In this document: positions 16,891 through 25,534 of the stretch, in pieces
Layout of the letters: each line of letters begins with the position of its first letter
Position numbering within the stretch: the first letter of the stretch is position 1
Source: Candidatus Uhrbacteria bacterium
GTDB taxonomy: Bacteria; Patescibacteriota; Patescibacteriia; JACQRZ01
Direction: 5' to 3'
DNA length: 32,839 bases
NCBI GenBank assembly: GCA_016209345.1
Contig: JACQWH010000026.1
Location: 1 to 32,839, forward strand
Position numbers and translations under genes: made by a program
The notes under the pieces: generated by a model
Database searches by the model: none
What the model was told of the DNA's origin: nothing
Seen by the model: only the letters and a program-made list of their open reading frames with translations

Positions 16891-16961
16891 TAAATCTATA
16901 AGCAGGTTTGTTCTGTCATGTTTTGTTTTAACCAAAACTCCTAACTCCTAACTCCTAACCC

Positions 16962-17735
16962 ATGTCAGATTTTTACAAAGGCAGACGGACGCGAAATATC
17001 TACGATCCGGAATCAACGGCTCCGTTTAAAGTATCCCGATCAAAAATTGAGCTGTTTACGAATTGCCCTCGTTGTTTTTATATTGATGTCCGCCTTGGCG
17101 TGGGGCAGCCCCCGGGATTTCCCTTTAATTTGAATTCGGCCGTTGACATATTGCTTAAGAAAGAATTCGATATGCATCGCGCGGCAAGCACGGCGCATCC
17201 TCTTATGGAGCATTACGGCGTTGACGCGGTTCCGTATCAGCACGCGAGGATTGATGAATGGCGCGATACGTTCAAAGGAATCGCGCATCATCATACTGAT
17301 ACGAATTTTTTGGTATACGGCGGCGTTGACGATGTGTGGGTAAATCCTGCAGGTGAACTTATTGTGGTTGACTACAAAGCGACAAGCAAGGATGCGGAGG
17401 TGACCATTGATGCGGAGTGGCAGGGCGGATACAAACGCCAAATGGAAATATACCAATGGCTTTTTCGACGGAATGATTTTGCCGTTTCCCCGACAGGATA
17501 TTTCGTGTACTGTAACGGAAAGCGCGACCGGCAGGCGTTTGACGGCAAGCTGGAGTTTGATGTGAAAATCATTCCCTATAACGGAGATGATTCCTGGGTG
17601 CACGATACGCTGTTAGCCATGAAGCGAGCGCTTGACACGACAGCGGTACCCGAGCCGGGCAGAAGTTGCGACTTTTGCACCTATCGACGGGATGCGAGGG
17701 ATGTGCTGACGGAAAATGCAAAACGCAAAGCGTAA
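16962..17735 (+). CDS. PD-(D/E)XK superfamily nuclease, Cas4/RecB-like
   Basis: SRSKIELFTNCPRCFYIDVRLGV, GGVDDVWVNPAGELIVVDYKATSK, QMEIYQWL, C-terminal CDFCTYRRDAR (Cas4-like Cys arrangement). Confidence 0.8.
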   Translation: MSDFYKGRRTRNIYDPESTAPFKVSRSKIELFTNCPRCFYIDVRLGVGQPPGFPFNLNSAVDILLKKEFDMHRAASTAHPLMEHYGVDAVPYQHARIDEWRDTFKGIAHHHTDTNFLVYGGVDDVWVNPAGELIVVDYKATSKDAEVTIDAEWQGGYKRQMEIYQWLFRRNDFAVSPTGYFVYCNGKRDRQAFDGKLEFDVKIIPYNGDDSWVHDTLLAMKRALDTTAVPEPGRSCDFCTYRRDARDVLTENAKRKA

Positions 17736-17737
17736 AA

Positions 17738-17870
17738 GGGCAAGAGTAAATATCAAATAACAAAGCCCAAATGTCAAATCAAGATCAAAATTCAAAGTCA
17801 AAAGGAGCAGTCATTTGGATTTAGGATTTGATTTGATATTAGGATTTTGACATTAGGTTTTATTATATAT
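17738..17870. repeat. Long imperfect low-complexity inverted repeat (A/C-rich arm then T/G-rich arm), copy 1
   Basis: aaatgtcaaatcaagatcaaaattcaaagtcaaaa ... ttggatttaggatttgatttgatattaggattttgacatt. Confidence 0.65.
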
Positions 17871-17873
17871 CCC

Positions 17874-18869
17874 ATGGCCCTCCTAAAACTTCTTCTCATC
17901 TTCACGTCAATCGCCGGTTTTTTTCTGACGCTGTATATAGCGCGCAAGAAGCATGCGCACGAAAAGATGCTCTGCCCAATCGGCGGCAGATGCGAGCACG
18001 TCATGCATAGCGAGTACGCACGTTTTTTCGGCATGCCGCTTGAGCATATCGGCTTATCGTATTACGCGCTTATTTTTGTCGCGTATACGACGTTTTTCAT
18101 TGCGCCTGATTTTTCGCACCCTCTGGTATTGCTTGCTCTGATCGGGATCACGATCAGTGCTTTTTTGTTTTCCGCATACCTTACGTTTATCCAGGCATTT
18201 ACCCTCAAGGAGTGGTGCGCGCTGTGCCTTGTCTCGGCGGGTTTCTGTACGGTGCTATTTGCAACCGCCGTCATCACTTCGGACGGATCGCTTCTGCCAC
18301 TGCTTGCGGCATACGAACCGCTTATTGATACCGCGCATTTGTTCGTGCTTGCCGTCGGACTTGGGACAGCGACTGTTGGCGATATTTTCTTCTTCAAATT
18401 TTTAAAGGATTTCCATATTTCCGAATGGGAACACGATGTGCTGACGACTATATCGCAGGTTACGTGGTTCACGCTTGCCGCTATCATTCTTTCCGGCGCC
18501 GGACTTGCGTTGGCGCGGGTGGAGGATATCGGAGCACCATCCGCCATGCAGGTTTCCTGGATAGCGCTTGCGGTCATCATCGCGAACAGCGCCGCCGTTC
18601 ATTTGAGCATCCTGCCGCGACTCATCCATATCAGCATGGGGGAAAAACATCGGCATACCCCCGGCGAATTGCATTCAATACAGCGTTTTATTTTCACCTC
18701 CGGAGCGGTTTCGCTCGTATCATGGTATGTCTTATTTCTCTTGGCAATCGCGCGCGACATCTCGCTCTCATTTCAGGCGCTTCTGGTCACCTATGTTGGT
18801 GTTCTTGTATGCGCGGCGATAGGCGGACGCATGATGGAACATATTCTTTCAAAACAGCAGCACCGGTGA
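17874..18869 (+). CDS. VKOR (vitamin K epoxide reductase) family protein with an extra C-terminal membrane domain
   Basis: CPIGGRCEHVMHSEYARFFGMPLEHIGLSYY and KEWCALCLVSA (CxxC); further TM segments to residue about 330; start moved to the ATG at 17874. Confidence 0.85.
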   Translation: MALLKLLLIFTSIAGFFLTLYIARKKHAHEKMLCPIGGRCEHVMHSEYARFFGMPLEHIGLSYYALIFVAYTTFFIAPDFSHPLVLLALIGITISAFLFSAYLTFIQAFTLKEWCALCLVSAGFCTVLFATAVITSDGSLLPLLAAYEPLIDTAHLFVLAVGLGTATVGDIFFFKFLKDFHISEWEHDVLTTISQVTWFTLAAIILSGAGLALARVEDIGAPSAMQVSWIALAVIIANSAAVHLSILPRLIHISMGEKHRHTPGELHSIQRFIFTSGAVSLVSWYVLFLLAIARDISLSFQALLVTYVGVLVCAAIGGRMMEHILSKQQHR

Positions 18870-18892
18870 TACTAATTCAGCATCCTCGTTTT

Positions 18893-21853
18893 ATGTCCGA
18901 CATATCGAAACGCGAAGAGAAACTCATAGCATTCTGGGAGAAGAACAGAATTTTTGAAAAATCCGTCGACCAGCGGCCCGAGGAAAAGCCGTATGTGTTT
19001 TATGATGGTCCGCCGTTTGCGACCGGTTTGCCGCACTATGGCCATATATTGAGCTCGGTTATAAAAGATGTTGTTCCGCGGTATTGGACCATGAAGGGGT
19101 ATCGCGTGCGCCGGCGCTGGGGCTGGGATTGCCACGGCCTTCCCATTGAGAATCTCATCGAAAAACAGCTTAAGATTTCCGGAAAAAAAGAAATCAATAC
19201 GTATGGCATCGAGCAGTTTAACAATGCATGCCGCTCGGCTGTTTTGACCTACACGCAGGAATGGAAAAAAATGGTACGGCGCATCGGCCGCTGGGTGGAG
19301 TTTGACACCGCATACAGGACGATGGATACCTCCTACATGGAAAGCGTGTGGTGGGCGCTGAAAACGATTTGGGATAAAGGATTGATTTACGAAGGGAGAA
19401 AAGTGCTTTTGTATTGTCCTCGCTGTGAGACACCGATATCAAAAGCGGAAGTTGCGATGGACAATAGTTATCAGGACGTCACCGAGGAGGCGGTGACGGT
19501 AAAGTTCAAACTGGCAAACGCACATAAAAAACTCGGTATTGTCGGAGATGTCTATTTATTGGCGTGGACGACAACACCGTGGACATTGCCGGGGAATGTC
19601 GCGCTTGCAGTAGGGAGCGATATTGATTACTCGCTACTTGAAACGGAAGGGGGTCAGATTCTTGCTGCAAAAGAACGCATCGCGACGGTTCTTGATAAAA
19701 AAGCATACACGATGGTTAAAGAATATAAGGGTTCAGAGATCGTCGGATGTGAATATGAGCCATTGTTTGACATGCCGGCTGTTCGTGAAACAGGCAAGAA
19801 GGCATACTATGTTGCCGCAGCTGATTTTGTCACAACTGATGAAGGCACCGGCGTCGTTCACACGGCGGTCGTGTATGGCGAGGACGACTACAATCTGGGG
19901 CTTGCGTTGGATTTGCCTGTCGTGCCGATGCTCAATGAACGCGGAGAATACACCGACGTTGTTCCCGAATTTTTGCGAGGGCGCGCTATCAAACAAGCGG
20001 AGAAAGATATTAAAAAGAATCTGACTGAGCGAGGATTGATGTTTGCGTGCAATCAGCACACGCATTCCTATCCGCGCTGCTGGCGGTGCGAGACCTTCCT
20101 TATTTACAACGCGATATCGGCATGGTTTATCAATATTCAGAAAATTAAATCGCGCCTGATTGAACTGAACGAAAAAATATCGTGGTATCCGAATCATTTG
20201 AAACACGGTCGTTTTTTGCATATTTTAGAAACGGCTCCCGACTGGAATATCTCGCGCAATCGATATTGGGCAACACCGCTGCCGTTTTGGCGGTGTACAA
20301 ATAGCGATACCGACTGCAAGGAAACAGTGTGCATCGGGAGCGTTCGCGAGCTGAGAAACAAAGCGCTTAATTTTGACGAGGTCTATGGAAGCGATGCGCT
20401 TGATGCGATTGATCTGCATAAACACACGGCGGACAGAGTGCTCGTGAAGTGCGATGCCTGCGGCGGGACAATGGAGCGCATTCCCGAAGTCATTGATTGC
20501 TGGGTGGAGTCCGCATCCATGCCGTTTGCCGAGTTTCACTATCCGTTTGAAAACGAGAACGTATTCAAGAGCCGTTTTCCGGGGCAGTATATTGCCGAAT
20601 ACATCGCGCAGACCCGAGCGTGGTTTTATTATATGCATGTGATGGCTGTGGTGCTTTTTGATAATATCAGCTTTGAACATTGCGTGACGACCGGCACGAT
20701 TCTCAACGAAAAAGGCGAAAAGCTTTCAAAATCAAAAATGAACTATACCGACCCCTGGGTGGTTATCGAACAGTATGGCGTTGATGCGCTGCGCTATTAT
20801 CTCCTGACAAGCGTGGTCATGGATGCCGAGAATTTGTTTTTTAACGACCGTGAAGTGCGCGACGCGTATAACAAGGTGGTCAATATACTTCGCAATGTGT
20901 TTGAGTTTTATACCACTTATGCACCGGATGCGGGCGAGCAGGATGACGTTTCCAAAAACCCGCTTGACGCATGGATTCTCTCCCGGCTTCACTCCCTTGT
21001 CCGCGACGTCACCCTGCATATGGATACCTATGCTACGGTAAAAGCGGGCCGGCTGATGAAGGCATTCATCGATGAACTTTCGACATGGTATCTCCGCCGG
21101 TCGCGCGATCGGTTCAAGAGCGATGATATGCGCGACAGACAACAGGCATGCGCGACAATGCGGGAGGTGCTCGTCACGCTCTGTAAAATCATTGCGCCGT
21201 TCACACCCTTCATCGCCGAGGAACTATATCAAGGAATCACGCGCAAGGAATCAAAAAACCCGAAATGTGAATCGGTGCATTTGGAATCATGGCCGACCGT
21301 TCATGAAGCGCTCATTAACACATCATTGGAAGAAGATATGGCTCTGGTGCGGCAGATCGTTGAAATGGCGCACTCGTTACGCGCAGAGTCGGGTATCAGG
21401 GTTCGCCAACCGCTTATGACCCTCCAGCATACAGGGAAGATTTCCGATGAATTGAATGAGCTTATAGCGGAGGAGGTGAACGTTAAAATGGTTCAAAATG
21501 TTTCGATGACAAACGGAGAAGCATATTGTATAGAGAAGCAGTATGGCGATTTGCGCGTTGCGCTGAACACAACCCTGACACCCGAACTCAAGGAGGAGGG
21601 GATTGTTCGCGAGCTTGTTCGGCATATCAACGCTCTGCGCAAGGAGCAAGGATTGACGCCGAAGGATATCATAGCCCTGCAGTGGGATACGGATAGTACC
21701 GACCTCATTCATATAATTGAAATTCATAACGAAGAGATTGCCGCAAGCGTTATTGCCGGTACACTCCTGCGGGGAGCAACAGGGGGCATGCAGGCCGTGC
21801 CCCTTGGAGGACGGGAGATACGTTTTAAGCTTGACGTTATTTCAGTACCTTGA
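18893..21853 (+). CDS. ileS: Isoleucyl-tRNA synthetase
   Basis: FYDGPPFATGLPHYGHILSSVIKD, WTTTPWTLPGNVALAV, GEKLSKSKMNYTDP; MSDISKREEKLIAFWEKN start chosen over the upstream ORF extension overlapping the VKOR gene. Confidence 0.95.
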   Translation: MSDISKREEKLIAFWEKNRIFEKSVDQRPEEKPYVFYDGPPFATGLPHYGHILSSVIKDVVPRYWTMKGYRVRRRWGWDCHGLPIENLIEKQLKISGKKEINTYGIEQFNNACRSAVLTYTQEWKKMVRRIGRWVEFDTAYRTMDTSYMESVWWALKTIWDKGLIYEGRKVLLYCPRCETPISKAEVAMDNSYQDVTEEAVTVKFKLANAHKKLGIVGDVYLLAWTTTPWTLPGNVALAVGSDIDYSLLETEGGQILAAKERIATVLDKKAYTMVKEYKGSEIVGCEYEPLFDMPAVRETGKKAYYVAAADFVTTDEGTGVVHTAVVYGEDDYNLGLALDLPVVPMLNERGEYTDVVPEFLRGRAIKQAEKDIKKNLTERGLMFACNQHTHSYPRCWRCETFLIYNAISAWFINIQKIKSRLIELNEKISWYPNHLKHGRFLHILETAPDWNISRNRYWATPLPFWRCTNSDTDCKETVCIGSVRELRNKALNFDEVYGSDALDAIDLHKHTADRVLVKCDACGGTMERIPEVIDCWVESASMPFAEFHYPFENENVFKSRFPGQYIAEYIAQTRAWFYYMHVMAVVLFDNISFEHCVTTGTILNEKGEKLSKSKMNYTDPWVVIEQYGVDALRYYLLTSVVMDAENLFFNDREVRDAYNKVVNILRNVFEFYTTYAPDAGEQDDVSKNPLDAWILSRLHSLVRDVTLHMDTYATVKAGRLMKAFIDELSTWYLRRSRDRFKSDDMRDRQQACATMREVLVTLCKIIAPFTPFIAEELYQGITRKESKNPKCESVHLESWPTVHEALINTSLEEDMALVRQIVEMAHSLRAESGIRVRQPLMTLQHTGKISDELNELIAEEVNVKMVQNVSMTNGEAYCIEKQYGDLRVALNTTLTPELKEEGIVRELVRHINALRKEQGLTPKDIIALQWDTDSTDLIHIIEIHNEEIAASVIAGTLLRGATGGMQAVPLGGREIRFKLDVISVP

Positions 21854-21878
21854 CTTTATAATCGTATTCGTGTATACT
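21850..21878 (+). promoter_or_regulatory. Promoter for the RRM protein gene
   Basis: TTGACT-N17-TATACT; the -35 box overlaps the ileS stop codon. Confidence 0.75.
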
Positions 21879-22011
21879 TATATCAGAGTTAAGTAAGTGT
21901 CTCGTGTAATGACTTGCTGTGCTATGCGCCTCAAAAAGCGTGAGCGAGGAGGTCAAGAGGAGAGAAAGAAGGTCGCCTTACGCTCATTAATAGAAAGGAA
22001 TAGTTTCGAGT

Positions 22012-22347
22012 ATGGCATATAAAGTTTTCGTCGGAAGCTTGTCCTGGGACACCACGGACGACTCACTCCGACAGGCGTTTTCTCAAGCGGGAAACGTGCT
22101 CACGGCAAACGTCATTACCGATCGTTTTTCCGGACGATCGCGCGGCTTTGGTTTCGTTGAGTATGAGACTGAAGAGGAAGCAAACAAAGCGATCGAACTG
22201 TGGAACGGCAAAGAGCTTGATGGACGTCCAATCGTCGTCAACATGGCCCGACCGCAGGGAGATCGCGACGATCGTCCCCGACGTTCTTCGGGTGGATATG
22301 GCGGCGGCAATCGCGGCGGCCAGTCATCCGGCGGCAGTCGTTGGTAA
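22012..22347 (+). CDS. RRM-domain RNA-binding protein with Gly-rich tail
   Basis: KVFVGSLSWDTTDDSLRQAF, SRGFGFVEYETEEEANKAIE, C-terminal GGYGGGNRGGQSSGGSRW. Confidence 0.95.
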   Translation: MAYKVFVGSLSWDTTDDSLRQAFSQAGNVLTANVITDRFSGRSRGFGFVEYETEEEANKAIELWNGKELDGRPIVVNMARPQGDRDDRPRRSSGGYGGGNRGGQSSGGSRW

Positions 22348-22372
22348 TCGATTTCTTGCCAAAATAAAAAAG

Positions 22373-22399
22373 CAGCTCCCGAAAGGGAGTTGTTTTTTT
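22373..22399. terminator. Bidirectional intrinsic terminator between the RRM gene and tgt
   Basis: AAAAAAGCAGCTCCC-gaaa-GGGAGTTGTTTTTTT, A-tract and T-tract on both sides. Confidence 0.85.
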
Positions 22400-22425
22400 A
22401 TTGATATCTCTCACGCATGGGGCTC

Positions 22426-23550
<1,125 letters not shown>

Positions 23551-23669
23551 CTACAAATTACGAATATGCGAATACTATAGCAGAAATATCTATTTTTTCA
23601 TACTTTGTATGTGAATCGAGGCACGGCATCATTCTTGTCCACACGCACAATGAAATAACTATGCTATAC

Positions 23670-23847
23670 TTAAGAGACCTCTGCAAAAGTCCATTGTGTA
23701 TTTCTTCCGGCTCATTTTTGTCCAGTTTCGCCCCAAAAAAGCGCTGAACTCGTTGCTCGGCCACGGCCGGGCTCCTCATCCATCATCTTTTTTGGAACAA
23801 AACCGACTCAAAAATGACCGGGAAGCCCTTTTGCAGAGGTCTCTTAA
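23670..23847. mobile_element. MITE-like element with 20-bp perfect TIRs and a nested-hairpin core
   Basis: TTAAGAGACCTCTGCAAAAG (23670-23689) is the exact reverse complement of CTTTTGCAGAGGTCTCTTAA (23828-23847); internal stems 23704-23720/23809-23825, 23733-23740/23788-23795, 23755-23762/23765-23772. Confidence 0.88.
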
Positions 23848-23879
23848 TGCATTATTCTTGATTCGTAATTCGTTTATCT

Positions 23880-23975
23880 ATGGCACAAAAGAAACATCAG
23901 AAGCAGCGAGTCGGCGTGAAGCTTCCAAAGCTGAAATGGCGGCAGAAGGATAAAAAGCTCACTAAGAAGAAATAG
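23880..23975 (+). CDS. 31-aa very basic mini-protein MAQKKHQKQRVGVKLPKLKWRQKDKKLTKKK
   Basis: Complete ATG-TAG ORF below the ORF-track cutoff; stop lies 4 nt before the next start codon. Confidence 0.55.
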   Translation: MAQKKHQKQRVGVKLPKLKWRQKDKKLTKKK

Positions 23976-23979
23976 CGGT

Positions 23980-25347
23980 ATGCCAAAGGAAAAAAATCCG
24001 GCACATGGAAAAGCGTGGGTCATTACGGTGGATATGGGATATGGACATCAGCGCGCCGCTTACCCGCTGCATGATATTGCGTATAAGGGTATTTTGGCAA
24101 TGAATGATTATAAAGGGTTGCCAAAAGCAGAGCGCGATCTGTGGAAGCAGAGCCGTGAGGGGTACGAGATGGTATCACGCCTTCAGGCGCGATCCATCAT
24201 TGGGAAATATATATTTGAAGTGTTCGACAAAATTCAGGAAATCCCGCGGTTCTATCCCCGCAGGGATCTCTCCCGTCCGAATCTTCAGCTTCTCCAGACC
24301 TATGCCCTTATTGAAAAGAAAGGTCTTGGGAAGCATTTGTTTACAAAAGTACTGACGGAGAATCAAAGATTGCCGCTGATCGCAACATTTTTCCTTGCCG
24401 CGTTTGCGGCCGAGTTTTACGGGTACGAGGGTGAGATTTATTGTCAGGTGTGTGATGCGGATGTCAGCAGAACATGGGTTCCCAAAGACCCCAAGCGAAG
24501 CCGTATAAAATATCTTGCGCCAAACCGACGCGTTGTTGAACGGTTGAAGCTGTATGGCGTAAAAGAGGAGAACATATTTTTTACCGGGTTTCCGCTTCCA
24601 AAGGAAAATATCGGCGGACCCGGTATGGCTGCGTTGAAACATGACCTTGGATCGCGACTTATCAATCTTGATCCCAAAAAGCTCACGCTGCATAAGTTCG
24701 GACATATTATCAATTATCATCTTGGCAAGAAACATGTGCCAAAACGCGCCGGCCATCCTCTCACGCTCGTGTTCGCGGTAGGGGGAGCGGGGGCGCAAAG
24801 CGATATAGGCCAGGCAATCATAAAGAGCTTGCGGCAGCGCATTTTGGGCGGTGAGCTCTGCCTTCACCTTATCGCGGGAAGCCGGAAAGAAGTAAAAGAA
24901 TTTTTCGAGGAGGAGATAAAAAAGAATACGCTCACCGAGGAACTGGGGCGCGGTATCCATGTCCTATACCGCAAAACGAAATTTGAATACTTCCAGGCGT
25001 TCAATGCGCTCCTGCGAAAAGCCGATATGCTTTGGACCAAGCCATCGGAACTTTCTTTTTACACCGGTCTTGGGCTGCCCATTATTATGGCGCCCTCCGT
25101 CGGATCGCAAGAGGACTTCAATCGTACCTGGTTGAAAACGGTCGGAGGCGGTATTACGCAAGACGATCCGCACTATGCCGACGAATGGCTGTTCGACTGG
25201 CTGGAAAGCGGTTGGCTGGCTCGTGCCGCGCTGAACGGATTTATTGAAGCGCCGATTATGGGGGCGTACGCGGTGGAAAAGCTCGTATTGGCCGCGCATG
25301 ACCACGAAGCAGAGGCATTCGAAGAAAAATCACCTTTGGCGGTATAA
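23980..25347 (+). CDS. GT-B/MurG- or MGDG-synthase-like protein (putative glycosyltransferase)
   Basis: VITVDMGYGHQRAAYPL (GxGH motif), TLVFAVGGAGAQ, C-terminal TKPSELSFYTGLGLPIIMAPSVGSQEDFN. Confidence 0.55.
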   Translation: MPKEKNPAHGKAWVITVDMGYGHQRAAYPLHDIAYKGILAMNDYKGLPKAERDLWKQSREGYEMVSRLQARSIIGKYIFEVFDKIQEIPRFYPRRDLSRPNLQLLQTYALIEKKGLGKHLFTKVLTENQRLPLIATFFLAAFAAEFYGYEGEIYCQVCDADVSRTWVPKDPKRSRIKYLAPNRRVVERLKLYGVKEENIFFTGFPLPKENIGGPGMAALKHDLGSRLINLDPKKLTLHKFGHIINYHLGKKHVPKRAGHPLTLVFAVGGAGAQSDIGQAIIKSLRQRILGGELCLHLIAGSRKEVKEFFEEEIKKNTLTEELGRGIHVLYRKTKFEYFQAFNALLRKADMLWTKPSELSFYTGLGLPIIMAPSVGSQEDFNRTWLKTVGGGITQDDPHYADEWLFDWLESGWLARAALNGFIEAPIMGAYAVEKLVLAAHDHEAEAFEEKSPLAV

Positions 25348-25530
25348 ACGAACAAAGCACTAAGCACCAAATCAAAAATTTCAAATCACAAATAAATCAC
25401 AATTCATAAAATCCAAAACAACACTACCCGCCTTTTGAATTTTGGATTTGAAATTTATTTGGAGCTTGGAGTTTAGAATTTGTGATTTGTGTCGTGTGTT
25501 TTTGTTTTGGTGTTTTTGTATCCCCTAGGA
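25348..25530. repeat. Long imperfect low-complexity inverted repeat, copy 2
   Basis: caaatcacaaataaatcacaatt ... atttatttggagcttggagtttagaatttgtgatttg. Confidence 0.7.
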
Positions 25531-25534
25531 TTAC

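Noticed and set aside
16937-16959. Three-fold 7-bp tandem (ctaactc) considered as a CRISPR-like or regulatory array
   Set aside because: Too short, no spacers; best seen as a short-period spacer repeat.
18425-18892. 156-aa N-terminal extension of the IleRS ORF
   Set aside because: It overlaps the VKOR gene in another frame; IleRS homology starts at MSDISKREEKLIAFWEKN (18893).
23696-23953. 85-aa ORF across the MITE
   Set aside because: It is mainly the MITE sequence read through and then the mini-ORF region out of frame; the repeat copies differ by frame-changing lengths, arguing against coding.
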